NCBI GenBank assembly: GCA_002238505.1
Contig: MPMM01000002.1
Location: forward strand, 372,001-436,000
Source: SAR202 cluster bacterium bin22
GTDB lineage: Bacteria; Chloroflexota; Dehalococcoidia; Lucifugimonadales; UBA3495
Length of the DNA stretch: 64,000 bases
Reading direction: 5' to 3'
Shown here: positions 54,660 to 63,585 of the stretch, piece after piece
Layout of the letters: every line of letters begins with the position of its first letter
How positions within the stretch are numbered: position 1 is the stretch's first letter
Notes under the pieces: model-generated
The model's database searches: none
Told to the model about the DNA's origin: nothing
What the model saw: the letters and a program-made list of their open reading frames with translations, nothing else
Made by a program: the position numbers and the translations under genes

Positions 54660-55732
54660 TTCTCCGCTTCACGACTTGCTGCCCTCTGGGCTGCTTCCAT
54701 CCGGTCCTTTTCCTGTTCCTGCTGGTACCACATTATCATAACGATGCCGGCCGCAAAGATGCTCATCATATCTCCCACTACCCACAGCAGCAGGCCACCT
54801 AATTGCTGGTCAATGATAGCGTCCAGCGGAAAGGGTTGAGGGAACTCCGTGTATGCCTGGTACAGCAGGCCGCGGGAGAAGGTTATGGCCGCCCCCAGCA
54901 CGGTATTGGGCAATACGATAAGGCCCAGGTACAGAACCCGCAATCCATAATGCATTCTCGAGCGGTGGGGTTTGGGGTCGATCACCAGCCACCAGAACAG
55001 GAAGCCCGAAAACAGCATGGAGATATGCATCAGTTCGTGGATTAAGTCGTTCCGCACCGCAGGGTCGTGCATGAACGGGACCTGCCACAGGTAGAGAGCC
55101 CCGAGAAAAACTCCAACGGCCAGGACGGGGTTGGTCAGACGATAGTAGGCCCGCCGGACCCAGGACTGTCGCACCAGAGTTCGTACACCGCCCTGCAGCA
55201 CCCACAGTGGCAGTCCCCTCAGCATTGGCGTCAGTGGCGCGCCCAGCAGGACCAGCAGGGGCCCTATCATGCGGATCATCAGGTGCTGTACCTGGTGGAT
55301 GAAAAAGTAGTGCTCGGCCAGCGGGTCAATGGGAGACTGCAGTGCGAGGAACAGAACCAGCAATCCTGAGAAAAAGGAAGCCTTGTGCCATGCCGTCACC
55401 GGATGGCTGGGCCTCTCCCATTTTCCCAGGCCATTTACGTAAAGATATGCGGCAGCAAACAGGAACAGGGTGGGCAGGGGGTTCTGCGTGTTCCAGGCAA
55501 GCCACACGTTATCCCCGGGATCCACCCCTCCGTGGGCGTATGCTGCCGGGGCGCTGGCAAGGAGATGCCAAAGCACGGCCGCTCCCATTCCCATCAGGAC
55601 CCAAACTTTAATGCAGTTCAGCCTGGGCAGGCTGATTCTTCTTCTGGCGCCCGAGCCAGGCCCGGCTTGCCTGGAGATTCCGGAACGGGAAGGGCGCAAA
55701 CCGGGTGTGGTTGAGCCGGGATTAAGAGGCAT
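54656..55732 (-). CDS. CtaG-like cytochrome c oxidase assembly protein
   Basis: 358 residues from the ATG in MPLNPG; a further in-frame start (55777) would lie inside the upstream gene. Several membrane helices and the CtaG-type (Caa3_CtaG) motifs are present: VQHLMIRMIGPLLVLLGAPLTP, ELMHISMLFSGFLFWWLVIDPKP, and LVLPNTVLGAAITFSRG. Conserved His residues (HQVQHLM, HELMH) are candidate copper or heme-related ligands. Such proteins help assemble caa3-type oxidases. No oxidase subunit is in the window. Confidence 0.87.
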   Translation of the reverse strand: MPLNPGSTTPGLRPSRSGISRQAGPGSGARRRISLPRLNCIKVWVLMGMGAAVLWHLLASAPAAYAHGGVDPGDNVWLAWNTQNPLPTLFLFAAAYLYVNGLGKWERPSHPVTAWHKASFFSGLLVLFLALQSPIDPLAEHYFFIHQVQHLMIRMIGPLLVLLGAPLTPMLRGLPLWVLQGGVRTLVRQSWVRRAYYRLTNPVLAVGVFLGALYLWQVPFMHDPAVRNDLIHELMHISMLFSGFLFWWLVIDPKPHRSRMHYGLRVLYLGLIVLPNTVLGAAITFSRGLLYQAYTEFPQPFPLDAIIDQQLGGLLLWVVGDMMSIFAAGIVMIMWYQQEQEKDRMEAAQRAASREAEN

Positions 55733-56306
55733 TGGCTGCCTGCCTTTGTTTCTGAGCCCGGCGGATGGTCCACCCAACGTAAGCCAGGCCGGCCAAGAGG
55801 AAAACGGACATGCCGGCGAATACCACTGAACCCACCCAGTATTGGCGGGGAGGGGGTATAGTCACGGTACCCACATGGGTCTGTACCCGACCCAGCGGGC
55901 CAATGACCTCCACGCTTACTTCCCAGGGACCGTCTAACTCCAGCTTCATGCGCGCCCGGTAAATTTCGGGCCTTTCCGGCACCGGAAGAGCGGTTGCCCA
56001 GCCGGTCTCACCATAGCCTTCGTGCAGGGTATGGATGATGACGCGGGCCCCTGGCACCGGTTCGCCGGTGACGGCGTTCAGGACGGCTACGCTTACCAGC
56101 GCACTGCCGAGTGACAATTTGGATGCCTCGGCTTCCACGTACAGTTCATAGCCTCCGGCAACCACGCTGCGGTCAATCCAGACGGGCCCGGCATTATTAT
56201 CCAGTTGGCCTGCGTCCTGGGCGAAAACTGTGGTGGCGCCCAGTAATGGGGACAGCAGAATGGTCGCTACGATGGAAAGGCAGGGAAGCAGTTTGCGGAG
56301 GGTCAA
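55722..56306 (-). CDS. Secreted, membrane-anchored YtkA/FixH-like protein
   Basis: 194 residues: a signal peptide (LLPCLSIVATILLSPLLGATTVFA), a beta-rich domain of about 120 residues (with VSVAVLNAVTGEPVPGARVIIH and DGPWEVSVEVIGPLG), and a C-terminal membrane helix (VGSVVFAGMSVFLLAGLAYVGW) with a basic tail. The immunoglobulin-like domain matches YtkA/FixH-type copper/oxidase-assembly proteins in style. The 3' end overlaps the ctaG start by 11 bp and its ATG overlaps the upstream small gene by 4 bp. Confidence 0.75.
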   Translation of the reverse strand: MTLRKLLPCLSIVATILLSPLLGATTVFAQDAGQLDNNAGPVWIDRSVVAGGYELYVEAEASKLSLGSALVSVAVLNAVTGEPVPGARVIIHTLHEGYGETGWATALPVPERPEIYRARMKLELDGPWEVSVEVIGPLGRVQTHVGTVTIPPPRQYWVGSVVFAGMSVFLLAGLAYVGWTIRRAQKQRQAANAS

Positions 56307-56581
56307 GGCTGATATCCTCGAAAGGCGAAGTCACGGGTGAATGTGGCGGGGCGCTCCGCTGCCCAAGAGCCAGCCAGAACCAGTCCAATGGAAGCGGCGC
56401 CAGTAACAGTGCGGGCGACATCCGACAAAGGGGTCAGTCCGGCGGGAAAGAAGCCGCCCACTGCTGCCAACAGCAGGCAATTGCCGGTCAGCGCCAGTAC
56501 GGCCAAGTGTCCCCTGCGGTCGGCGGAGCGGCCTATGTGATCGTGACCTTCGGAATGGGGGTGAGCCAATCCGGCCTCCAA
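56303..56581 (-). CDS. Small membrane protein of the ctaG group
   Basis: 92 residues, not recognised. A His-rich start (MEAGLAHPHSEGHDHIGR) precedes two membrane helices (LAVLALTGNCLLLAAVGGFFPAGL and GAASIGLVLAGSWAA). The stop overlaps the next ATG by 4 bp (ATGA), suggesting a coupled operon with the YtkA/FixH-like and CtaG-like genes. The His residues and company suggest a role in copper handling or oxidase assembly, which is inference. Confidence 0.6.
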   Translation of the reverse strand: MEAGLAHPHSEGHDHIGRSADRRGHLAVLALTGNCLLLAAVGGFFPAGLTPLSDVARTVTGAASIGLVLAGSWAAERPATFTRDFAFRGYQP

Positions 56582-56747
56582 AGGCTCTGGAAGGGAGACC
56601 GGTCAGTTCCTTGCTGGCGTGCACCGGTGACCCCGTCTATAAATCAAGCCTATCCAGTTTACCAGATTGAACTGCAGCAGGACGGTTGGCTCTGCGCCAC
56701 ATTGGCTATTCCGCTCCCATCCAGAGTAACAAGAAAGAGACCGGAAC

Positions 56748-57413
56748 CTAGTCCTTAATCTGGAACGTCTTCTTCCATACGCCGGGCGAACCGGTGGCGT
56801 GGGTCATCATGGGACGGATACGTTCGGTGGAGGGGTCTATGTCTCGTTGCCGGTCCCATTCTTCGCTCTCGGAAACACATTCGTGCTCGAACTCGTAAAC
56901 TGTGGCATACATTGGCGTCCCACGTACCGACTTGTAACGGCGCCCCCGAATGACTCCGGGAACCGTCTCGTAGTTGGGGACGTAAATTCCGCTGTACCAG
57001 CGATTCCATTCGTCCTCGTTCTCAGGCCCCACATCCATGCGACCAATCTGAAGGGCGGGGGCCATGTCGCTGCCGGCAATTTCCGGCGTCAACTCGGTGG
57101 GGTGAATCATCTGGTAAACGTTGCTGATTAACGTGGTTGCAATGGAGGGGGCCGATGCTCTTTGCGCCCACTCGGACCTGGGCCGGTTCTTGAAGGCTTC
57201 GGTTTCGACAACCGCCACGCTTTCCAGTTCGTAACAGGCAAGGTGCCGGGGTCCGCTCTTGACCGCCTCGTATCGGGCGGCATTCAGTATGCCGGGTATG
57301 GCCAGCAACTCCGGAATGTGTTCCTCGTTGTACCAGGCGTTGAAGTCGTCCTCTTTGTCGGCCGGAACATCGGCCCAGACCATCAACAATCCGTTCCCTT
57401 TCTTATCTGGCAT
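56748..57413 (-). CDS. Dimeric alpha/beta-barrel family protein
   Basis: 221 residues made of two ferredoxin-like repeats: MVWADVPADKEDDFNAWYNEEHIPELLAIPGILNAARY and QIGRMDVGPENEDEWNRWYSGIYVPNYETVPGVIRGRRY. The WYNEEHIPELL-type start of each repeat resembles EthD/DUF4286-like domains. The likely active or ligand-binding site lies at the two repeats' interface. Ordinary cytoplasmic protein; substrate unknown. The next gene upstream, at 57481, is an FAH-family hydrolase, so the pair may serve one catabolic route. Confidence 0.78.
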   Translation of the reverse strand: MPDKKGNGLLMVWADVPADKEDDFNAWYNEEHIPELLAIPGILNAARYEAVKSGPRHLACYELESVAVVETEAFKNRPRSEWAQRASAPSIATTLISNVYQMIHPTELTPEIAGSDMAPALQIGRMDVGPENEDEWNRWYSGIYVPNYETVPGVIRGRRYKSVRGTPMYATVYEFEHECVSESEEWDRQRDIDPSTERIRPMMTHATGSPGVWKKTFQIKD

Positions 57414-57480
57414 ATCTGCTGCTCCTGATTGGCCCGTTGTATCCCGGGCAGTTTTGGGAGGGTGGTTGCCTGGTTAGTGA

Positions 57481-58500
57481 TTATGGGAGTTTCAGTTCGT
57501 ACACGTAGCCAGTAGCTATCCCGGGTACGGGCGCTTCAATTTCTATGCCGACGCCGTACCGGTAGTTGGCGTCCTCGCCCACCTTGGGTCCCACAGTGTT
57601 GCGAAGGGTGCCGAGTCCTTCCACCTCGAATTCCACCACGTCACCGGGTTGCAGCCAGCGCGCTTCGTATCCCTTGCGAATGGCCTCGCCAATGGAACCG
57701 CCACCCACGGTGCCGCAGCCCAGTACGTCGCCCACTGCTACTCGGCTGTCTTTGGAAGCCCGTTCCACCATTGCGCCCCAGGTGTGGTAAGAGAGACTTC
57801 CGTCGCTGTCTTCAACCCAGGGGACACCGTTGACCCGGCCGGAACACTTTACGTGAAGGCGCCCGTTCCGAATCAGGGGGGCCAGTTCGTCGGTGGTCAC
57901 CAGGCAGGGGCCCAGGGAAGAAGCGGTGTCCTTGCCCTTTGCGGGGCCAAGGCCTACAGCGCTTTCGTCCCGCTGCAAATCCCGGGCGCTCCAGTCATTG
58001 AAAATCAGGAAGCCGGCGATGTAATCCAGGGCGTCGGCTTCGGCCACGTTGGAGCCTTCCTTTCCGATGACGCAACCAATTTCCAGCTCATAGTCCAGCA
58101 TGTTAGATGCCGAGGGATGCGGCACGGTATCGTCCGGGCCGTAAACGCACAGGGGGTTGGAAAAATAGAAAATTGGCATCCTGTACCAGGCTTCTTCACG
58201 CTCTCGGGTTCCCTGCTGAGTGGCGTGCTCCTCGAAAATCATGAAATCCCGGATGGTGGGCGGGCGCAGAATGGGCGACTGGAGCTGAACATCTTCCAGC
58301 GCAAAAACGGGCGCCGGGGAGTTTTCCTGCCCTAACGCTGCCTGTACCCTGGCCACGGCGTCACTTCCGGTTTCCAGTAAAGCCTGAACGTCCCTAAGTG
58401 TCTGGGGCGCCCCCAGCAGGACGGTAACGTCAACTACTGAGTCTTCCTGCAGAACCCCGCATCGGGGTCCGGTTCCCGTGTTGTAGGTAACCAGTTTCAT
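57481..58500 (-). CDS. Fumarylacetoacetate hydrolase family protein
   Basis: 339 residues from the ATG that follows GGAGGA at 6 nt (an in-frame start at 58566 is upstream of this site). FAH-fold segments: RDFMIFEEHA, the metal-ligand acidic pair in LDYELEIGCVIGKEG, NDWSARDLQRDE, LGPCLVTTDEL, GDVLGCGTVGGGS and GDVVEFEVEGLGTLRNTV. The likely metal ligands are Glu and Asp in LDYELEIG and Asp in NDWSARD. Family members hydrolyse C-C bonds in ring-cleavage products or decarboxylate oxo-acids. The substrate here is unknown. Confidence 0.92.
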   Translation of the reverse strand: MKLVTYNTGTGPRCGVLQEDSVVDVTVLLGAPQTLRDVQALLETGSDAVARVQAALGQENSPAPVFALEDVQLQSPILRPPTIRDFMIFEEHATQQGTREREEAWYRMPIFYFSNPLCVYGPDDTVPHPSASNMLDYELEIGCVIGKEGSNVAEADALDYIAGFLIFNDWSARDLQRDESAVGLGPAKGKDTASSLGPCLVTTDELAPLIRNGRLHVKCSGRVNGVPWVEDSDGSLSYHTWGAMVERASKDSRVAVGDVLGCGTVGGGSIGEAIRKGYEARWLQPGDVVEFEVEGLGTLRNTVGPKVGEDANYRYGVGIEIEAPVPGIATGYVYELKLP

Positions 58501-58642
58501 AGCTAATCCTCCGTAGTGGGACTGTTCCTGTTCAAGCGGCCTGACTTTGGTTGGTAAATATACCACAGCCCCAATGGAGTCAGGGAGGAGCCCTACTGGC
58601 TGGCAGTACCACCGGGTCGGTATTCCATTTCTTTTGTTGTGG

Positions 58643-58672
58643 TTGCCTTTCCTGCCTGAATATAGTTAATAT
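58643..58672 (+). promoter_or_regulatory. Candidate promoter of the OsmC gene
   Basis: TTGCCT (58643-58648) and TAATAT (58667-58672) with an 18-bp spacer, 42 bp before the ATG. A transcript start near 58679 would leave the strong AAGGAGGT ribosome site in the leader. Confidence 0.45.
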
Positions 58673-58714
58673 TAGCCACAAGTCGGATGGAATAGACGAA
58701 AGGAGGTCAGGAGT

Positions 58715-59164
58715 ATGGCAGAACTAGCCCTTGCATATCGGGTCAGAAGCTATAGTACGGGGACCCCCGGGCGCGCCATTTGTAATACCCGAAACCACCA
58801 CTGGGTGGCCGACGGTTCTGGCGGAGAGGAAGTTGGCGCCGGCGAACTGTTCCTGTCTGGCATCACTGCCTGCGCGGTGAACATGGTTGAGCGCATTGCC
58901 ACCGGCGAGGAAATTCCTCTCAACTGGATGGATGTCAGCATTGAAGCCTTCCGAGACCCCGACCGCGCTGGCATCGCCGACGAAGGCGCTGTGTCGCTCT
59001 ATGACGACATTAAGGTCCACTTCCAGATGTGGGGGTTGGATGACGATCAGGGGCAGTACCTGGTAGATCAGTGGAAACGCCGTTGACCCCTTTACGGTTC
59101 GGTCGCCGTGGCGACCCCGACTACCAGCGTCTCGGCTGAGGTGTTCGCTGAAGCCCACCATTAG
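58715..59164 (+). CDS. OsmC-family peroxidase with in-frame UGA, candidate selenoprotein
   Basis: 149 codons if UGA at 59084-59086 (codon 124) is read as selenocysteine; a conventional call would stop there at 123 residues. OsmC-type thiol peroxidases use two Cys; the first is C53 in SGITACAVNM, and the family ends with a second Cys in a context like R-C-P-(I/L)-Y-G. Here the frame reads QWKRR, UGA, then PLYGSVAVATPT and on to a UAG at 59162-59164, so the UGA holds the second Cys position. A 6-bp stem-loop starts 15 nt after the UGA. I recall Sec-containing OsmC-like proteins from marine metagenomes. An AAGGAGG site precedes the ATG. Confidence 0.85.
59084..59116 (+). promoter_or_regulatory. 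Recoded UGA with candidate bacterial SECIS element
   Basis: UGA at 59084-59086; stem GGTCGC (59101-59106) with GCGACC (59111-59116), a perfect 6-bp GC-rich stem; loop CGTG (59107-59110), with G at position 2. The loop begins 20 nt after the UGA, the same spacing as in the DUF3179 gene. It meets the usual bacterial SECIS conditions. Confidence 0.68.
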
Positions 59165-59211
59165 CAGCCTCTTTCATAACTGCAGCGAAACGCTAATAGC
59201 TAAGAGTAGCA

Positions 59212-59246
59212 AATCGGTGATGCAGGCACTGCATCGCCGATTTTTT
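59212..59246 (+). terminator. Rho-independent terminator of the OsmC gene
   Basis: A 14-bp stem with one G-U pair (59212-59225 with 59229-59242), a 3-nt loop GCA and a run of TTTTTT. It stands 48 bp beyond the UAG of the extended frame and about 126 bp beyond the UGA. Confidence 0.85.
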
Positions 59247-59592
59247 ACGCGCCTTTGGCTGCCTTAGGTTGTGTCTCCTGCAAGGCGCTAGAATCTGGAT
59301 CTGAAAACTTCCGAAACCTATTTCTTTATGTTATGCTCAAGTCGCTTGGACCCGGCCCAATATTGGGCTTGGTGCGAACGGCGCCCAGATACCTTTTACA
59401 ATATTTTTCAGAGCGCACAGGGCGCCGTTGCCAGCATTGTCCTAATCATTTTATTTGTTCTGCGTTTACCGTCGAAATTGTCCCGTGGATGTGGTGGTTG
59501 AGTGTTGTTGATGAGGTAGGGAAGTCGGCATGATTGTTGCCCTCGAACATTAGCCGAGAGAGGCGTCGAACGCAGGGAAAGGAGTAATTTGC
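59247..59592. other. Intergenic region before the PIN-TRAM gene
   Basis: About 346 bp between the OsmC terminator and the PIN-TRAM gene. A plus-strand frame of 92 codons here has no family likeness or ribosome site and I do not call it. The promoter of the following genes is probably here, but I see no convincing boxes. Confidence 0.45.
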
Positions 59593-60651
59593 GTGTTCGA
59601 TGTATGGACCCTGAGACTCATTGGCGCGGGAGGGCTTGGCGTTTTGGGGTGGCGCCTGGGGCCCTATGTTCCAGACCTGCCAACTGACAGTAAGCAGATA
59701 ATCCCCTGGGGCATAGTACTGGCCATTGTGGGTATCCCGGTTGGAGCTTTTGTCACGCCCTATTTGTTTCTCCGCCCCTGGCGCAAGGTAGTCGCCTATA
59801 TCAATTCCGTACCCGGCAGTACCCTTCTATCTTCGGCATTCGGCGCGCTGATTGGACTTGTTTTTGCCGCGCTGATTTCAATCCCCTTTTACAGCATTAA
59901 TGGCTGGATGGCCTGGGGCATTCCCATAATCGTGAGCCTTACCCTGGGTTCCTTCGGCCTGTTGCTGGGCGGCCTGCGAGGCAGGGATGTTCAGGCCGTT
60001 TTCCCCTCCCTGGAACAAACAGCCCATACTAACGGCGTAGCCGAACAGGGACGCAACGGCAAGATACTGGTGGATACCAGCGTAATTATCGATGGCCGAA
60101 TTGCCGACCTTACTGGTACCGGATTCCTGGAGGGGACACTGGTTGTCCCACGCTTTATCCTTGACGAGCTTCGTCACATAGCCGATTCCAGCGACCCCCT
60201 GCGCCGCAATCGCGGACGAAGAGGGCTGGAGGTTCTGGGTCGCTTGAGGAGGGATGACAGCATCACGCTGGACATCCTGGATGTGGGTATTTCCAACGGC
60301 GACGAAGTAGATTCGATGCTGGTCCAGATGGCCCGCACCATGAAGTGCCCCATCCTGACCACGGACTATAACCTGAATCGGGTAGCGGAATTCCAGGGGG
60401 TACAGGTCCTCAACGTCAATGAACTGGCCAATGCCCTGAAATCCATAGTCCTGCCCGGCGAGGAAATGCGGGTCAATATCGTGCAGGAAGGCAAGGAACT
60501 TGGGCAGGGGGTAGCCTACCTGGATGACGGCACCATGGTGGTGGTCGAGGGTGGCAAGCGGTACATCAACGCCTTCCATGACGTGACCGTAACCCGAGTG
60601 CTGCAGACCGCAGCCGGGCGGATCATCTTTGCCCAGTCCAAGAACAACTAA
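59593..60651 (+). CDS. PIN-TRAM domain membrane protein (YacL-like)
   Basis: 352 residues: four N-terminal membrane helices (about 10-130), a PIN nuclease-type domain starting ILVDTSVIIDGRIADL (first Asp), RFILDELRHIADS and the late ILTTDYNLNRVAEFQGV, and a C-terminal TRAM domain (MRVNIVQEGKELGQGVAYLDDGTMVVVEGG). In Firmicutes and other phyla yacL precedes ispD-ispF; the same order here supports the identification. GTG start eight bases after AAGGAG. It may cleave RNA at the membrane; the true substrate is not known. Confidence 0.92.
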   Translation: MFDVWTLRLIGAGGLGVLGWRLGPYVPDLPTDSKQIIPWGIVLAIVGIPVGAFVTPYLFLRPWRKVVAYINSVPGSTLLSSAFGALIGLVFAALISIPFYSINGWMAWGIPIIVSLTLGSFGLLLGGLRGRDVQAVFPSLEQTAHTNGVAEQGRNGKILVDTSVIIDGRIADLTGTGFLEGTLVVPRFILDELRHIADSSDPLRRNRGRRGLEVLGRLRRDDSITLDILDVGISNGDEVDSMLVQMARTMKCPILTTDYNLNRVAEFQGVQVLNVNELANALKSIVLPGEEMRVNIVQEGKELGQGVAYLDDGTMVVVEGGKRYINAFHDVTVTRVLQTAAGRIIFAQSKNN

Positions 60652-60686
60652 CCTGCAGGACTAGAACCGATATCTGTAAGGGCGCG

Positions 60687-60788
60687 GTGAAGACGTTGAG
60701 TGACCTGGTTGCTCTTCTGGCCTCCGCGCCTTTGGTTTTTGTGCCCTTGGTATTTGTGGAAGAGATCTTCAAGGGACCGGCGGCTTGA
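60687..60788 (+). CDS. Possible small hydrophobic protein before ispD
   Basis: A 33-codon frame beginning GTG after AAGGG and ending TGA, which overlaps the TTG start of ispD by 3 bases (TTGA). It would encode one hydrophobic helix (LVALLASAPLVFVPLVFVEEIF). The overlap and ribosome-like site would allow coupling to ispD. It might equally be a leader or a chance frame; no family likeness. Confidence 0.3.
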   Translation: MKTLSDLVALLASAPLVFVPLVFVEEIFKGPAA

Positions 60789-61480
60789 GTTCAGAAGCAA
60801 CAGTAGGGGTGGTGATAGTTGCCGCTGGCAGCAGTACCCGCATGGAGGGGGTGGACAAGACCTTCGCCCCCCTGCTGGGCCGTCCCCTCATTACGCACAC
60901 ACTGGACTCTTTCGAAGAATGGCCGGTCATCTCCCAGGTGACGCTGGTGCTTTCCGCAGATTCCGTTGAAGCAGGGAGATCGGTAGTCCAGGAGCATGCG
61001 TACCGGAAAATCTCCCGCGTGGTTGCCGGTGGGGCACGCCGGCAGGACTCGGTAAAGGCGGGACTCGACGCACTAAAACCCTGTCGCTGGGTCATGGTCC
61101 ACGACGGCGCGCGCCCTGGCGTGGACATACCGCTGTTGGAACGGGCCCTGGCGGCAGCCTATAGTTCACCCCACGGCGCGGCCATCGCCGGTGTCCCGGT
61201 CAAGGACACTATAAAGACTGTGGACGCTTCTGGCCGGATCACTGGCACGCCACCCCGTGAATCCCTGTGGGCCGCCCAGACTCCCCAGATATTCGCTTAC
61301 GACGTGCTCTGTCGGGCCCACGCCCAATTTCAGGGTGAGGCCACCGACGATGCCATGATGGTGGAATCTCTCGGCCACCACGTAACTGTATTCCCCGGTT
61401 CTTACGAGAACCTTAAGGTAACCACGCCCGAGGATCTGGTGGTGATGGAAGCCATACTACAGGCGCGGGCATCAGGCTGA
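60785..61480 (+). CDS. ispD: 2-C-methyl-D-erythritol 4-phosphate cytidylyltransferase
   Basis: 231 residues of the MEP isoprenoid pathway enzyme that makes CDP-ME. VVIVAAGSSTRMEGVDKTFAPLLGRPLI gives the CTP-binding motif, with GGARRQDSVKAGL, VHDGARPGV and AGVPVKDTIK, TPQIF and DDAMMVE all in place. The start is TTG at 60785; no ATG precedes the nucleotide-binding motif. ispF follows 103 bp downstream. Confidence 0.95.
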   Translation: MSSEATVGVVIVAAGSSTRMEGVDKTFAPLLGRPLITHTLDSFEEWPVISQVTLVLSADSVEAGRSVVQEHAYRKISRVVAGGARRQDSVKAGLDALKPCRWVMVHDGARPGVDIPLLERALAAAYSSPHGAAIAGVPVKDTIKTVDASGRITGTPPRESLWAAQTPQIFAYDVLCRAHAQFQGEATDDAMMVESLGHHVTVFPGSYENLKVTTPEDLVVMEAILQARASG

Positions 61481-61583
61481 TACGGCAATTACCGCAGACC
61501 AGGGCAGGAAATAATGAGCATTACCTCTTCATCGCGTACATCCATGATTAGATTCCATAGTTAAGTAGCCAGGTATCCCGACA

Positions 61584-62075
61584 ATGCTCCCCGACATCCG
61601 CACCGGAATTGGCTTTGACTCTCACGCCCTGGCGCCCTGGCGACGCCTGGTGCTGGGAGGAGTTGCAGTTCCCCACGACCTCGGCCTGGTCGGCCACAGC
61701 GATGGAGACGCCCTGACTCATGCGATTATGGATGCCCTTTTGGGCGCCGCCGCACTGGGAGACAAGGGTCAACACTTTCCGTCTTCCGATGAAAAGTACC
61801 GCGATATTTCCAGCCTGCTATTATTGGAACAAGTGCGGAAACAGATAGGCGCTGCTGGTTGGCGCATAGCTAACGTAGATGCTACAATGTTGGCTCAGAG
61901 GCCCCGTTTGGGGCCTTTCATTCCGGAAATGAGGAACCTTATAGCAGATTCCCTGGAGACCCAGCCGGACCGAATCAGCATCAAGGTCACCACCACTGAT
62001 TACTTGGGTTTTACGGGCCGTGAAGAAGGCATCGCCGCTGTGGCGGTGGCCACCATCTTCCGACCACTCGAATAA
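61584..62075 (+). CDS. ispF: 2-C-methyl-D-erythritol 2,4-cyclodiphosphate synthase
   Basis: 163 residues, normal size. Zinc ligands are D12 and H14 in GIGFDSHAL, plus H46 in ALTHAIMDALLGAAALGDKGQHF. VGHSDGDAL, NVDATMLAQRPRL and KVTTTDYLGFTGREEGIAAVAVA are family motifs. It acts after IspD and IspE in the MEP pathway; the ispD-ispF order is standard, but no ispE is in the window. Confidence 0.97.
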   Translation: MLPDIRTGIGFDSHALAPWRRLVLGGVAVPHDLGLVGHSDGDALTHAIMDALLGAAALGDKGQHFPSSDEKYRDISSLLLLEQVRKQIGAAGWRIANVDATMLAQRPRLGPFIPEMRNLIADSLETQPDRISIKVTTTDYLGFTGREEGIAAVAVATIFRPLE

Positions 62076-62162
62076 TTTTCCTTTACCCCCTTCGGAATGA
62101 CGCGCTTATGGGCTTCTTCCCAGGGGGATTTGCAAGGGTGAGAAGGGACTCACGGCAAGGCT

Positions 62163-63557
62163 ATGCGGCTGTATAACACCCTGACGGGCGAAGAGAAGGA
62201 GTTTGTCCCGGCCGACGGTAACACCGTAAGAATGTATGTCTGCGGTGTGACACCCTATTCTTCCACCCACGTTGGACACGCCCTCAGCTACGTGGTCTTC
62301 GACACCCTCCGCCGCTACCTGGAATACCAGGGCTACCAGGTCAGGCACATTCAAAACTTCACCGACGTGGACGACAAGATCATCCAGCGTGCCCAGGAAG
62401 CAGGCATCAGCGAGGAAGATCTTACCGCCCAGTACATCGACGACTTCTTCCGCACGATGGATGCCCTGAACATCCGCCGCGCCGACGTGTATCCCCGGGC
62501 CACCCAGGAAATCGAACCTATCCTGGACACCATCCAGAGCCTGGTAGATAAGGGATTTGCCTATCCCGCCAATGGCGACGTCTATTTCCGCGTCAACCGC
62601 AAGGAAGACTACGGCAAACTCAGCCACCGCACCCTTGATGGCATGATCGCCGGCGCACGGATCCAGGTGGACGAGGACAAGGAACATCCCATGGACTTCG
62701 TCCTGTGGAAGGGCGCCAAGCCAGGCGAACCCTCCTGGGAAAGCCCCTGGGGCCCGGGACGCCCGGGCTGGCATATTGAATGTACCGCCATGTCCCTGCG
62801 CTACCTGGACTATCCGCTGGACATACACGGGGGCGGTCAGGACCTCATCTTTCCCCACCATGAGAATGAAATCGCCCAAAGCGAGGCTCATACCGGCATA
62901 GCCCCATTTGCCAATCATTGGGTTCACAATGGCCTGCTGCAACTGGGCGAAGACAAGATGAGCAAGTCCCTGGGGAACCTGGTTTCGGTGGAGGAAGCGC
63001 TGGAGCGTAACAGCGCCGACGCCCTTCGCCTCTATTTCCTCAGCTCTCACTACCGCAGCCCCCTGCAGTACAGTGACGACGGCTCGGCGGCCATGGAACG
63101 CAGCATGGACCGATTCCATCACGCGTTGCGCCCCTCCGAAGCTGATGTGAATGTTTCGGGCGACGCCGGTTCAATGGACCCAGCGCCCTACCGTGAACGA
63201 TTCATCGGCGCCATGGAGGATGACCTGAACACCCCGCAGGCCATTGCGGCCCTCTTTGACCTGGCTCGCGAGATTAACCGTGAGCGGGACAGCGGGCGTT
63301 CCACAACGGCGGCCCAGGCGACCCTGCGGGAACTGGGCGGCGTGCTGGGGCTTACCTTCGAGGAATCGTCTGCGGGAAGCGACGAGCTGGCGGCAAAGCC
63401 ATTCATCGACTTGCTGGTAAACACCCGCACCGAGCTTCGCCAGGCTCGCCAGTTTGCCTTGGCCGACCGGATCCGTGATGAACTGGCGGCACAGGGGGTG
63501 GTTCTGGAGGACTCAGCCCAGGGTACGGTGTGGCGGTATCAAAGGGGCGCCTGGTAG
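62163..63557 (+). CDS. cysS: Cysteinyl-tRNA synthetase
   Basis: 464 residues, class I. The zinc Cys and HIGH equivalent lie in [31 protein letters not shown] (HVGH); [25 protein letters not shown] and [20 protein letters not shown] are typical, and KMSKS is intact in [10 protein letters not shown] (about 264-268). The C-terminal DALR domain and a Cys-specific region follow. It follows ispF as in many bacteria. It stops before a hairpin terminator. Confidence 0.97.
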   Translation: MRLYNTLTGEEKEFVPADGNTVRMYVCGVTPYSSTHVGHALSYVVFDTLRRYLEYQGYQVRHIQNFTDVDDKIIQRAQEAGISEEDLTAQYIDDFFRTMDALNIRRADVYPRATQEIEPILDTIQSLVDKGFAYPANGDVYFRVNRKEDYGKLSHRTLDGMIAGARIQVDEDKEHPMDFVLWKGAKPGEPSWESPWGPGRPGWHIECTAMSLRYLDYPLDIHGGGQDLIFPHHENEIAQSEAHTGIAPFANHWVHNGLLQLGEDKMSKSLGNLVSVEEALERNSADALRLYFLSSHYRSPLQYSDDGSAAMERSMDRFHHALRPSEADVNVSGDAGSMDPAPYRERFIGAMEDDLNTPQAIAALFDLAREINRERDSGRSTTAAQATLRELGGVLGLTFEESSAGSDELAAKPFIDLLVNTRTELRQARQFALADRIRDELAAQGVVLEDSAQGTVWRYQRGAW

Positions 63558-63585
63558 AGGCGCTTAAACCGGCAGGAAATGAATC

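Noticed and set aside
34873-59086. Genome-wide reassignment of UGA to a sense codon
   Set aside because: moeA, nadB, the ACT gene and the amidohydrolase end at UGA with no meaningful sequence beyond, and two of these stops form ATGA overlaps with the next start.
62106-63122. Minus-strand open frame of 338 codons opposite cysS
   Set aside because: Antisense shadow of cysS; no ribosome site or domain.
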